Positions 8,795-16,649 are shown, counted from the first letter of the stretch. The stretch is DNA of 41,847 nucleotides from CAZKFN01 sp964552035 (GCA_964552035.1 CAZKFN010000012.1:1-41847); one strand, 5' to 3'. Notes: generated by a model from the letters alone, not told the origin. Made by a program: numbers and translations.

Positions 8795-9319
8795 ATGAAA
8801 GTACCTATTTTTCTTATTGCCCTTTTATTTGGCCTTAGCGCTCAAGCACAGCACACTGTTGTTCTTAAATCTGGAGATAAAGTTGAAGGTGTTGTGATGT
8901 CTTTAAACCATGATGAATGGGAAGTGGTAGTCAACAATAAGATTCAAAAAATTCCCATGAAAGAAGTTAGTTCTATCTTTTTTAAAGAACATGTTCCTTA
9001 TGATGGTGCTTTTATTGCTGAGGGAGAAGAAAAGGTACTTCAAGTTGATGGCTTTACTGTTAAATATCAAATTAAAGGGAGAGAGATGATTAGAAATCCT
9101 AAAATCTCCATAGGTACTGAAGATAAAGGCACAGTAGTAGTAAAAATTAGTGTTGATCGCTATGGAAACATAGAAAAGGCTGTTCCGGGTGCTCCTGGCT
9201 CAACTACTTCAAGCAACTATTTATATACCAAGGCAAAAGCAGCAGCTCTTTCTGCACGATTTGACAAAAACCTAAAAGGCCCATTAAGTACTGAGGGAAC
9301 CCTTACCATCGTTTATTAA
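8795..9319 (+). CDS. Secreted protein with TonB C-terminal-like domain
   Basis: This 174-residue protein begins with a signal peptide (MKVPIFLIALLFGLSAQAQ). Residues about 20-60 form a small beta-rich unit (VVLKSGDKVEGVVMS, then IPMKEVSSIFF), resembling the short SH3-like metal- or RNA-unrelated beta units common in exported Bacteroidota proteins. Residues about 105-174 resemble a TonB C-terminal domain: KGTVVVKISVDRYGNIEKA, a helix (YLYTKAKAAALSARF) and a final strand (GTLTIVY). It lacks the N-terminal anchor and proline-rich stretch of true TonB, so it cannot transduce energy by itself. The gene is 12 bp upstream of a beta-barrel gene, which suggests a joint role at the outer membrane. The function is unknown. 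Confidence 0.75.
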   Translation: MKVPIFLIALLFGLSAQAQHTVVLKSGDKVEGVVMSLNHDEWEVVVNNKIQKIPMKEVSSIFFKEHVPYDGAFIAEGEEKVLQVDGFTVKYQIKGREMIRNPKISIGTEDKGTVVVKISVDRYGNIEKAVPGAPGSTTSSNYLYTKAKAAALSARFDKNLKGPLSTEGTLTIVY

Positions 9320-9331
9320 AAATATACAATT

Positions 9332-10045
9332 GTGAAAAAACTTCTTAGCTTAACTTTAATTAGTCTATTTTTCTTTAGCTTACAAGCTCAAGATGAAGTA
9401 GATAAGCCCAACTTTATAAGCCTTAATGTTGGTCCTAGCCTGGCTTTAAAAGATTATCAATCCATGGATAGTTTAGATCCTGTCAATACTAACATAGGCC
9501 TGGCTTTAAGTATAGAATCTGGCTTTTTCTTAAATAAATATCTAGGTTTAGGGCTTTCTGTAGGGGGATTTATAAATCCTATTGATCGGAATGACTTAGC
9601 CAATCAATATCAAACTCATGCCAACACCAATGGAATAGTCACAGCTCAATCTGAAAAATGGGTAAATGTATATGGAATGGTTGGTCCTTATCTTAGTTTT
9701 GGTGGAAAAATTATTAGAATAGATTTAAAGTTTTTAATGGGAGCAGTTAACAGCTCTAAACCCGAAGTTACTATTGAGGTAGATGAAGGTGGGGGACAAA
9801 GTATCAAACAAGTTAGCGCTGCAGAAATCAGTACTGCTTTTGGATATAATTATGGGGCTCATCTTCGTCTAAATGTATTTGGACCATTGGGCATCAGAAT
9901 AAATGTAGAGGGAATATCTACTCGACAACAATTTGATAATAAAGTAGAGTATGTTAGCTCAAGCGAAAGCCTTACTACTCAAGAAAAAATGAAAACAGAA
10001 CTTAAAAATTTAAATTTAAGTGCTGGACTTATTTTAAACTTTTAA
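9332..10045 (+). CDS. Outer-membrane beta-barrel protein, function unknown
   Basis: The gene starts with GTG at 9332, 12 bp after the TonB_C-like gene, and that start gives a clean signal peptide (MKKLLSLTLISLFFFSLQAQ). The mature protein of about 217 residues alternates short amphipathic strands rich in Gly and aromatic residues, such as FISLNVGPSLALK, LGLGLSVGGFI and NLNLSAGLILNF, the last ending in Phe as barrel proteins often do. This supports a small eight-strand-like outer-membrane barrel, though the strand count is inference. No enzymatic motif is visible. It is likely co-transcribed with its upstream neighbour and with the short ORF that begins 9 bp downstream. Confidence 0.75.
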   Translation: MKKLLSLTLISLFFFSLQAQDEVDKPNFISLNVGPSLALKDYQSMDSLDPVNTNIGLALSIESGFFLNKYLGLGLSVGGFINPIDRNDLANQYQTHANTNGIVTAQSEKWVNVYGMVGPYLSFGGKIIRIDLKFLMGAVNSSKPEVTIEVDEGGGQSIKQVSAAEISTAFGYNYGAHLRLNVFGPLGIRINVEGISTRQQFDNKVEYVSSSESLTTQEKMKTELKNLNLSAGLILNF

Positions 10046-10054
10046 AAAATCATC

Positions 10055-10201
10055 ATGAAGGTGTTTTATACTATTTCATTCAAGCTAAGTAAACTCATCT
10101 TCCCTTCTTATATCCACAAGGATTTAAACCGGCTAGGTAAAATCGACAAGCTAGTTATAGCTTTGAGGTACTGGTTAAGTTGTAGGTTGCTAAAGCAATA
10201 A
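10055..10201 (+). CDS. Small 48-residue protein, basic and hydrophobic
   Basis: ATG at 10055 opens a 48-codon frame ending with TAA at 10199-10201. The product starts MKVFYTISFKLSKLIFPSYI, continues with HKDLNRLGKIDKLVIALRYW and ends LSCRLLKQ. It begins 9 bp after the barrel gene stop on the same strand. The composition is unlike random AT-rich translation: basic residues, a Lys/Leu helix and an aromatic patch. I have the impression of similar short proteins in other Bacteroidota but cannot name a family. Its last 47 bp overlap, tail to tail, the end of the DCC-family gene on the other strand. It has no cleavable signal peptide, and amphipathic membrane association is possible. Confidence 0.5.
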   Translation: MKVFYTISFKLSKLIFPSYIHKDLNRLGKIDKLVIALRYWLSCRLLKQ

Positions 10202-10604
10202 TCAGGAATAGTGCCAACAAGAAAATCATCCAATTTTTATTGGGCTTTTCTGGATGTGTTCCAAACAAGGTAACACTTAGCTTAAACATAAAATTTCTAC
10301 GTTTGGCAATCCAGCGGTATATAAAATCACTTAATCTCTTAAACCAGTGGTATTTTTGATACCACAGATGCAAGAATTTAAATTTTCCTTTAAGATAGTA
10401 GGTATAATAAGCAGCATCGGCTCCAGAAAATACAGTACCATCAGTTTCAATTAAACGTACAGCTTCCTTAAAAGATTCTATAGAGATATCTTTAAAGGAG
10501 TTATGCGCTTCTTGATAGGAAACGTAGGCTATGGAGTCGGCTGAAATTTTTTTCCACTTGATGATCCAATAAATACAGAAACTACAATCCCCATCAAAAA
10601 CCAT
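10155..10604 (-). CDS. DCC-family thiol-disulfide oxidoreductase (DUF393)
   Basis: The 149-residue protein opens with MVFDGDCSFCIYW, the hallmark of the DCC family: a DxxCxxC-like motif with Cys7 and Cys10 directly after the first beta strand. The middle part (about 25-110) carries the short helices usual for DUF393, and a C-terminal hydrophobic helix (WMIFLLALFLIIALATY, about 125-141) should anchor it in the membrane. Family members are thought to be thioredoxin-like redox proteins; substrates are unknown. It follows the LpoB/COG3014 pair by 56 bp on the same strand and may belong to that transcription unit. The ATG choice is fixed by the motif. Confidence 0.82.
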   Translation of the reverse strand: MVFDGDCSFCIYWIIKWKKISADSIAYVSYQEAHNSFKDISIESFKEAVRLIETDGTVFSGADAAYYTYYLKGKFKFLHLWYQKYHWFKRLSDFIYRWIAKRRNFMFKLSVTLFGTHPEKPNKNWMIFLLALFLIIALATYNLTSTSKL

Positions 10605-10660
10605 TAAAGGTTTCTCTTAAGGTGGCAATTTAGTTTTTTCTAATTTTGAGTACATTTAAA

Positions 10661-12076
10661 TTACTTTGAAACCTTTTGTGGCGGACCACTTTCAAGGGAG
10701 TGGAAGGAAGAGAAACTTAATTTCCTACCAGATTCAAAGGTAAGCTTTGTTATCCGTTCATTATGATTTAGATCTTTTGTTACTAAATCCAATTCATTAC
10801 TACCTTTTTGCAAAGGAATTCTTTGATAATAAATACTATGAGGTAAAGTTTGCCAATTCCTAGTATCAGCTTTTTCTGTAAGAGCATTGATTATCGACAC
10901 CGCAGTACCAATATCTTCATTTTTATCTCGAGCTACAGCCTCAGTAGCTTGTTTTAATACCAATCTACCAATTGATTGAGCCAACTCTCTTAACTCTCTA
11001 TCTTCTAGGGTTGCATAGGCGATTTTATTAATATTCTCCACTTGCACTAAGGGGTACTCTTCATCTTTTGTTCGAATAGAAGCTGAAGAATAATAAGGTA
11101 ACCTTGTACGGTATCTAGGCAATGCTAATCTTACAAAACCAACACCTTCCATTTGAGTTGTTTCCTTAGAAGAATAAGAGTCAATATACACAGGGAGGGT
11201 TATATTTTCATCCTCATTGGAAAAGGTAAGAGCTCCTCCAACTCCTTTCACTTTGGTTAAGGTTAAACTAAATTCCCCTTTTACCGGTCCTAGGCCATTG
11301 AGCCAAAAGAATGCTACTTCTCCATTATCACTTTCCCAGCTTTCTTCGTATTTCATTCCAAATTCTCGCTCATAAAAATCTAGCTCATTGATAAATCTAA
11401 GCTTATTTGCCATTCTTAAAATATCAATTTTAAGTTGTTCTGGAGCGCTCACCTTAAAGTGCTGTTCATATACCTCATTATAAGCCTCATATGCATTTCT
11501 ATAGGCAATGAAAGCATCGTTATATTCTCCTTGAGCTTCGTAGATTAGTCCAGTAAGCAATAAAGAAAAGGCATCGACTTTATAACGATTTTTTTTCTTT
11601 TCATACTTACTGTTAAACTCATTCAGCAATATATTTATTCTTCTTGCCTCAATCAAAGCGGCATTAAACTCATTTAAATAAATATAATTTAAAGCCTTAT
11701 AGAAATGAACCAAAACCACCTCGAAATCCTCTCCTTCATATGGTTTGGTCATATCATTACTAAGGTATGAGCCTATACTACTTCCTAAGCTTTTACGATA
11801 ATCTTGATGAAAAACATAAGCCTTTTCGAAATATTCATTGCTTTCTGAGTAATTACCCAACATGTGATCAATTACACCACGATCAAAAAAGTAAAGCAGC
11901 CTATCCTTACTCTTTACTGCCTTTTTATCATTTTTTTCTAAAAAGGTTTTAGCCTTATCTATCTCACCTAAAGCAAAACTCTTTTGAAAGGCTGCACTTT
12001 TTTGATAATATGTAGCACAAGCAGAAAGAAATAAAATGAATAGGCAACCCAAAAATACTTTTGGATACTTCCTCAT
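10661..12076 (-). CDS. COG3014-type lipoprotein with TPR region
   Basis: This 471-residue lipoprotein has a lipobox LSAC with Cys20, then helical repeats up to about residue 240. The Tyr/Ala/Glu spacing there is TPR-like (GNYSESNEYFEKAYVFHQDY, QGEYNDAFIAYRNAYEAY). The C-terminal half is beta-rich (about 250-470) with a conserved-looking LPRYRTRLPYY block. It fits the uncharacterised COG3014 group, which in other bacteria is found beside LpoB-type lipoproteins, as here (4 bp after the LpoB-type gene). It probably acts with it on cell-wall synthases or another outer-membrane task; that is inference. Start ATG is at 12074-12076. Confidence 0.78.
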   Translation of the reverse strand: MRKYPKVFLGCLFILFLSACATYYQKSAAFQKSFALGEIDKAKTFLEKNDKKAVKSKDRLLYFFDRGVIDHMLGNYSESNEYFEKAYVFHQDYRKSLGSSIGSYLSNDMTKPYEGEDFEVVLVHFYKALNYIYLNEFNAALIEARRINILLNEFNSKYEKKKNRYKVDAFSLLLTGLIYEAQGEYNDAFIAYRNAYEAYNEVYEQHFKVSAPEQLKIDILRMANKLRFINELDFYEREFGMKYEESWESDNGEVAFFWLNGLGPVKGEFSLTLTKVKGVGGALTFSNEDENITLPVYIDSYSSKETTQMEGVGFVRLALPRYRTRLPYYSSASIRTKDEEYPLVQVENINKIAYATLEDRELRELAQSIGRLVLKQATEAVARDKNEDIGTAVSIINALTEKADTRNWQTLPHSIYYQRIPLQKGSNELDLVTKDLNHNERITKLTFESGRKLSFSSFHSLESGPPQKVSK

Positions 12077-12080
12077 ATTC

Positions 12081-12674
12081 TTATTCTACTACTTTCTTAA
12101 TTTTCTTATCGCCAATCCAAACTTTCTCATTCGTTTCTATATTGGTAAGCTCTAAATTAGTCTGATAAAAAACAACTTTAAGTTTAGAATTCGCATCTAC
12201 AATTGAATTGATTTCCCCTTGTAGAATGAAGTCTGCTCCTAGTTCCCTACCCCATTGGGCTGTAGTAGCAGCTGAAGCAAATTCATTTTGATCTGCTCTT
12301 TCTTTTCTCAATTGTTCTCTAGCTTCTCCAGCTTGTACCAAACGAACCTTTCCAGAATTTAATATAGCTTTTTCTATATCTTTAATGTAGGTTCCAGTAG
12401 AAATATGTTCGTGACTTTTATTTTGTAATAATCCCACAATTACCACTGGGCGCTTTCCTTTACCTTTTTCAAATTCTTCTAACCAAGGTCGAACAAGCAT
12501 ATCATTAATCATTTCCTCAGCAACAAGACGAGAGTCAGTATCATTCCAACGACCACTAACATCAATAACTGAATCTTCTGCTACTCTTGTAACTTTTGCT
12601 GTTTTATTACAAGAATGAAAAGAAAATGAAGCAATGATTAAAGTGCTAATAATTAAAATTCTTTGTAGTTTCAT
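12081..12674 (-). CDS. LpoB-type penicillin-binding protein activator lipoprotein
   Basis: The 197-residue protein has a lipoprotein signal with Cys22 (FHSC, a relaxed Bacteroidota-style lipobox) and an LpoB/CsgG-like fold. Recognisable segments are DVSGRWNDTDSRLVAEEMI, RPVVIVGLLQNKSHEHIST, the LGADFILQGEI strand and NIETNEKVWIGDKKIKK. In gammaproteobacteria LpoB reaches through the peptidoglycan to stimulate PBP1b. The same role here is an inference from homology. It is the first gene of a minus-strand unit with the COG3014 lipoprotein (4 bp gap), and it is divergent from the BatA-domain gene. Confidence 0.85.
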   Translation of the reverse strand: MKLQRILIISTLIIASFSFHSCNKTAKVTRVAEDSVIDVSGRWNDTDSRLVAEEMINDMLVRPWLEEFEKGKGKRPVVIVGLLQNKSHEHISTGTYIKDIEKAILNSGKVRLVQAGEAREQLRKERADQNEFASAATTAQWGRELGADFILQGEINSIVDANSKLKVVFYQTNLELTNIETNEKVWIGDKKIKKVVE

Positions 12675-12784
12675 TTTTCAAGTTTTAGTTTAATATTAAT
12701 TAGTTCGACATTAAAAAATAGCTTATTTATAGCATAAATGTCTTATTTTAAAAAAAATAGATTTTTTAATAATTATAATCTGGA

Positions 12785-12792
12785 CAAAAATA
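12785..12792 (-). promoter_or_regulatory. Candidate -7 box for the LpoB-type gene
   Basis: The minus strand reads TATTTTTG (TAnnTTTG), 110 nt upstream of the LpoB-type ATG. That would give a long AT-rich leader. It lies back to back with the plus-strand box at 12831. Confidence 0.3.
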
Positions 12793-12830
12793 TAGAATAA
12801 TAGAATAAAAACATTTTTTATGTTCACCAT

Positions 12831-12838
12831 TATTTTTG
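12831..12838 (+). promoter_or_regulatory. Candidate -7 box for the BatA-domain gene
   Basis: TATTTTTG matches TAnnTTTG and lies 49 nt upstream of the ATG at 12888. A second, weaker TAACTTCG is found 7 nt from the ATG. Confidence 0.35.
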
Positions 12839-12887
12839 CGTTTCCCAAAGAGATTAAATAATTCTTTATTTGTAACTTCGGGCTTTA

Positions 12888-14909
12888 ATGAAATTACTCT
12901 ATCCTGAATTTCTGTATGCTTTAAGTTTTTTGGTTATTCCAATACTTATCCACCTTTTTAATTTTCGTAAATACAAGCTCATACGCTTTTCTCAGGTCCA
13001 ATTACTTCAGGATATTAAAAAGCAAACCCAATCTACCTCGAAACTACGACATGTATTGGTTTTAATTAGCAGATTGCTGATGATTTCGGCACTTGTTCTT
13101 GCTTTTTGTCAACCTTACTTCCCCAATGAAGAAAATACCTTAGAGCATGGGAAAAAAGGAGTATCTATCTATATAGACAACTCTTTTAGCATGCAAAGTA
13201 AAATTGAAGATGGACGTTTGTTTGATTTGGCAAAAAACAAAGCACTCTCTATCGTTGAATCTTATAATGCATCCGATAAGTTTCAACTTTTAACCAACGA
13301 TTTCGAAGGAAAACATCAACGTTGGCTAAATAAAGCTGCTTTTATAGATGCTTTACAAGAGATTGAAATTAATTCTACATATAGAGACCTTAAGGCTGTG
13401 GTTCAAAGGCAAATGAACAGCTTTGAAGATCAACAGCTTATTCCTAGAATTTTTATCATTAGCGACTTGCAAAAAAATGCATTTAATTTAGAAGAAATAG
13501 AAGTAAAATCCAATTTACTAACCATTCTTCCCGTTCAAGCTAAAGAGGTTTCTAACGTCAGTCTTGCCGCTATGCATTTCAACAATCCATATAGATTAAG
13601 AGGCCAAAGGGAGCTTATAGAATTTACGCTAGAAAACTTTGACGATAAAAAAGTGGAAGGATTAAGTGTACAATTTAAACTAAACGAACAACTAAAGACA
13701 CCTTTAACTTTGACCCTTCCTGAAAAGGACACGCTGTCGAAACAAATTCAATATAAAAGTGAACAAGAAGGTTGGCAAAAAGCTACTATCAGCATCAAGG
13801 ATTACCCCATAAATTTTGATGACACCCTATACTTTTCTTACTTGATTAGCTCCTCCGTTGAGATGCTACATTTGTACGAAGATTCCTTGAACAGCAATGT
13901 CCAACGGCTTTTCGAGAAGGATAGTTTTATCAACTATACTTCTCAAAATTCCAAACAGCTGGATTTTAAGATGTTTAGCAAACACAGTTTTATCCTCTTG
14001 GACCAATTGAAGGACATTAGCTCTGCATTGCAAAATGAGCTCTCTAGTTTTGTGAAAGAAGGAGGATCTTTATTTATTATTCCTTCTTCCAAGATTGATA
14101 AAGAGGCTTACTATAACTTTTTTAATCTACTTCAGTTGGATCAGTTAGGTAGTTATCATGAAGAAGAAATAAGCTTATCCCAGCTCAATACTCAGGCTGA
14201 ACTCTATCAAGATGTTTTTAAAGATAAAGTTGAACACCTTAAACTACCTAGTGTAAAAGGATATTGGAATATTCAGGAGTTACAGTCAACAAACAAACAT
14301 CAACTTCTTCGCTTATCGAATGGAAATGCCTATTTAAATGAATACAAGGTCGATAAAGGCAAAGTATTTTTAATTGCTTCGGGGTTAAGTGCAGATGAAA
14401 GTAATTTTAGCAGACATGCAATTTTTGTCCCCACACTTTACAACATGGCTTTACAATCCCAAATTTATCAACCTCCCTACCATACTTTAGGTGAGGATGA
14501 AATTGTATTGTCTAATATTCAAAAAACAGAAAGTCCGGTAAGAATTGTAGGAAATGGTATAGATGTTATCCCACCACAGCGGTATATCCAAAATCAATTA
14601 CACATACAGTTAAATAATGAAATTAGAACAGCCGGTCATTACCAGTTGCTTCAAAAAGATAATTTTCTAGGATTACTTTCGTTGAATTATAATCGTTTAG
14701 AAAGTGATTTAAAAACTTATACTCCTAAGGAAATCAAAGACATATCAGAACGTAAAGGAATTAATTTAAAGGTAATTGACGAAAATGGGGAACATTTAAA
14801 AAATCAAATCTCTTATTTAGAGCAGGGCACACCACTTTGGAAATACTTTATCATCTTTGCATTAATTTTTCTTGCAATAGAAGTTGTTTTATTAAGAATA
14901 TTGAAATAA
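12888..14909 (+). CDS. BatA-domain membrane protein with VWA-like region
   Basis: This 673-residue protein has the BatA N-terminal layout: a hydrophobic helix at about 8-24 (ALSFLVIPILIHLF), the basic block NFRKYKLIRFSQVQLL, and a second helix at about 56-75. A von Willebrand factor A-like region follows, with a DxSxS metal-site motif at Asp97-Ser99-Ser101 (YIDNSFSMQ). A long periplasmic stretch leads to a C-terminal helix at about 649-671. Such proteins occur in Bacteroidota Bat/MoxR neighbourhoods and as stand-alone genes, as here. The biochemical role is unknown. The stop is 7 bp from the start of the dihydroorotase homologue, so the two are likely one operon. Confidence 0.85.
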   Translation: MKLLYPEFLYALSFLVIPILIHLFNFRKYKLIRFSQVQLLQDIKKQTQSTSKLRHVLVLISRLLMISALVLAFCQPYFPNEENTLEHGKKGVSIYIDNSFSMQSKIEDGRLFDLAKNKALSIVESYNASDKFQLLTNDFEGKHQRWLNKAAFIDALQEIEINSTYRDLKAVVQRQMNSFEDQQLIPRIFIISDLQKNAFNLEEIEVKSNLLTILPVQAKEVSNVSLAAMHFNNPYRLRGQRELIEFTLENFDDKKVEGLSVQFKLNEQLKTPLTLTLPEKDTLSKQIQYKSEQEGWQKATISIKDYPINFDDTLYFSYLISSSVEMLHLYEDSLNSNVQRLFEKDSFINYTSQNSKQLDFKMFSKHSFILLDQLKDISSALQNELSSFVKEGGSLFIIPSSKIDKEAYYNFFNLLQLDQLGSYHEEEISLSQLNTQAELYQDVFKDKVEHLKLPSVKGYWNIQELQSTNKHQLLRLSNGNAYLNEYKVDKGKVFLIASGLSADESNFSRHAIFVPTLYNMALQSQIYQPPYHTLGEDEIVLSNIQKTESPVRIVGNGIDVIPPQRYIQNQLHIQLNNEIRTAGHYQLLQKDNFLGLLSLNYNRLESDLKTYTPKEIKDISERKGINLKVIDENGEHLKNQISYLEQGTPLWKYFIIFALIFLAIEVVLLRILK

Positions 14910-14916
14910 GCTAAAT

Positions 14917-16194
14917 ATGGACGTTCTAATTAAAAAGGCCAAAATAATCGATTCTGATAGCCCACATAATGGGGAGGTAGTAGATATCAGAATAACAAGC
15001 GGAAAGATAACAGAAATTGGGAAGGCGCTTAAACATAAAAATGAAAAACTTATTGAGATAGGTCATCTCCATGTTTCGCCAGGTTGGACAGATATGCATG
15101 CCAATATTCAAGATCCAGGCTACGAATATAAAGAAGATATACAAACTGCTGCTAAGGCGGCAGCTGCAGGAGGGTTTACAAGAATCGCTGTATCTCCTTT
15201 GAGCTCTCCCAGAAGAGATTCTAAAGCACAAATAGAATACATCATCAATAAAAGTAAAGCTTCTATTGTCGATATTTTGCCTTACGGCTGTATTTCCAAG
15301 GAAGCTAAGGGTGAAGAGCTCGCAGAACTTTACGATATGAAAGAGGCAGGAGCCATCGGCTTTTTTGACGGTAAAAATCCCATAGAAAATCCAAACCTAC
15401 TTTTAAGAGCTATGGAATATTGCCAATCTTTTGATGGGTTTTTAATTAACTTTCCTTTTGAACGAAAGGTGTCCTATAATGGGGTGATGAACGAAGGAAA
15501 AACCAGCACTGAATGCGGCTTAAAAGGAATTCCCGAACTCTCTGAGGAACTCATGATTTCTAGAGATTTGTATTTACTGAATTATACGGGAATGCAAATT
15601 CATTTCTCTACTGTTTCTTCTGTAGGTGGGTTAAATCTTATCAGCAAAGCTAAAAAAGCAAAACAAAAGGTGAGCTGTGACGTTTCTGCTATCAATTTAT
15701 TGCTTGATGATCGAGAGTTAGAAGGCTTTGATAGCAGGTTGAAAACCTTACCTCCACTAAGGGGAAAAGAGACGATAAAAGCTTTAATTAAAAGAGTCAA
15801 GGAAGGAGTGATTGATGCCATATGTTCGGATCATTGGCCTCAAGATATTGAAAGTAAAAAACGGGAGTTTGATTATGCAGCTTTTGGCATTATCAACTTG
15901 CAAACTGCTTTTTCTGTTGCCAATACTGCCTTAAAAAAAGAGATGAGTATTGAGGAAATTATTCCCCTCTTCACCAAGGGACCCTCTACTCTACTGCGGC
16001 TCCATAATCATAGTATTCAGAAAGGTGAAAAAGCTAAAATTACTCTATTTGACCCTGATGCAGATTTTAGCTTTACCAAAGAAATGGTAGTTTCAAAATC
16101 CTTGAATTCTCCATTATTTAATATACCTCTAAAAGGTGTTGTATATGGAATTTACAATAAAAATAGGCTTTATTTGAATGAGCAGTTCTTATAA
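14917..16194 (+). CDS. Dihydroorotase homologue with degraded metal site
   Basis: The 425-residue protein has the amidohydrolase barrel layout of dihydroorotase, with VSPGWTDMHAN near residues 53-63, GGFTRIAVSP near 85-94 and a C-terminal beta part (KAKITLFDPDADFSF). Active dihydroorotases have HxH in the first motif. Here it is His61-Ala-Asn63. The TPHHL-type motif of strand 6 reads SAINL (about 257-261), losing its histidines, and no HxED-like motif is seen near residue 178. His229 and Asp305-His306 (CSDHWPQ) remain. Bacteroidota often carry such PyrC-like proteins, annotated as dihydroorotase. It may be non-catalytic, or partner an aspartate carbamoyltransferase. It follows the BatA-domain gene by 7 bp. 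Confidence 0.85.
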   Translation: MDVLIKKAKIIDSDSPHNGEVVDIRITSGKITEIGKALKHKNEKLIEIGHLHVSPGWTDMHANIQDPGYEYKEDIQTAAKAAAAGGFTRIAVSPLSSPRRDSKAQIEYIINKSKASIVDILPYGCISKEAKGEELAELYDMKEAGAIGFFDGKNPIENPNLLLRAMEYCQSFDGFLINFPFERKVSYNGVMNEGKTSTECGLKGIPELSEELMISRDLYLLNYTGMQIHFSTVSSVGGLNLISKAKKAKQKVSCDVSAINLLLDDRELEGFDSRLKTLPPLRGKETIKALIKRVKEGVIDAICSDHWPQDIESKKREFDYAAFGIINLQTAFSVANTALKKEMSIEEIIPLFTKGPSTLLRLHNHSIQKGEKAKITLFDPDADFSFTKEMVVSKSLNSPLFNIPLKGVVYGIYNKNRLYLNEQFL

Positions 16195-16209
16195 ATTATT
16201 TATACTCCT

Positions 16210-16228
16210 ACGAAGTTAAAATTGTATC
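16210..16228 (+). repeat. Truncated copy of the 43-nt hairpin repeat
   Basis: These 19 nt are identical to 30478-30496, which is the loop, right arm and right flank of the third full repeat copy. The left half is missing. It lies 9 bp before full copy 1. Confidence 0.65.
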
Positions 16229-16237
16229 AACATGAAG

Positions 16238-16280
16238 GTGGCTGAGTGATTTCAGCTCTGCTGAAATTGTATCGAAGCCC
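16238..16280 (+). repeat. Dispersed 43-nt hairpin repeat, copy 1
   Basis: The left flank is GTGGCTGAGTG, followed by stem ATTTCAGC (16249-16256), loop TCT, stem GCTGAAAT (16260-16267) and right flank TGTATCGAAGCCC. GGCT of the left flank can pair with AGCC of the right flank as an outer stem. Copies 2 and 3 have the same length and flanks. Confidence 0.8.
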
Positions 16281-16399
16281 CGATACTTTTTTGGGGAATT
16301 GGTTGTTTAAATAATTTCAATGTAATAAAAATATTAAAAACAATATCTGTTATTTCTCAACCCAAAAAACACTCAGGGTCCTATATCCAGCATGGTTAA

Positions 16400-16446
16400 A
16401 ATTCACGTTTCACAATTCATAATTCATAATTCATAATTCACAATTA
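16400..16446 (+). repeat. Short AATTCAY heptamer tract before repeat copy 2
   Basis: About five tandem 7-bp units (AATTCAT or AATTCAC) run directly into AATTAAATA and then hairpin copy 2. The same order, tract then hairpin, is seen at 30347-30503. Confidence 0.8.
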
Positions 16447-16453
16447 AATAAAA

Positions 16454-16496
16454 GTGGCTGAGTGATTTCAGCAGAGCTGAAATTGTACCGAAGCCC
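16454..16496 (+). repeat. Dispersed 43-nt hairpin repeat, copy 2
   Basis: Same flanks as copy 1, with stem ATTTCAGC (16465-16472), loop AGA and GCTGAAAT (16476-16483), then TGTACCGAAGCCC. The loop is the reverse complement of copy 1's loop. Confidence 0.8.
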
Positions 16497-16597
16497 TGGT
16501 TATACAAAGCCAAGGCTTAAGTTATCTTCACCTTCTGCAAAATGGTGTTTTCTCATGGACAAGAAAGTTGTTTTAAATATAAAATAGCACAAAACAA

Positions 16598-16627
16598 AAA
16601 AGCGTTCGTAGTACTACGAACGCTTTT
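16598..16627 (-). terminator. Rho-independent terminator of the OmpA-family gene
   Basis: A perfect 14-bp stem (16598-16611 with 16614-16627) flanks a TA centre. On the minus strand it is followed by a T run. It lies 22 bp after the stop codon. Confidence 0.9.
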
Positions 16628-16649
16628 AAGAAAAGATTTAAACCGTTAA

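Larger units (their letters stand above)
16195..16649. other. Intergenic region rich in repeats
   Basis: No gene is visible. The interval holds a truncated repeat copy, two full copies of a 43-nt hairpin repeat, a short heptamer tract and the terminator of the OmpA-family gene, each listed separately. Confidence 0.8.

Noticed and set aside
14926..15231. A 101-codon minus-strand frame inside the dihydroorotase homologue.
   Set aside because: The translation has no recognisable domain, and the plus-strand gene accounts fully for the sequence.
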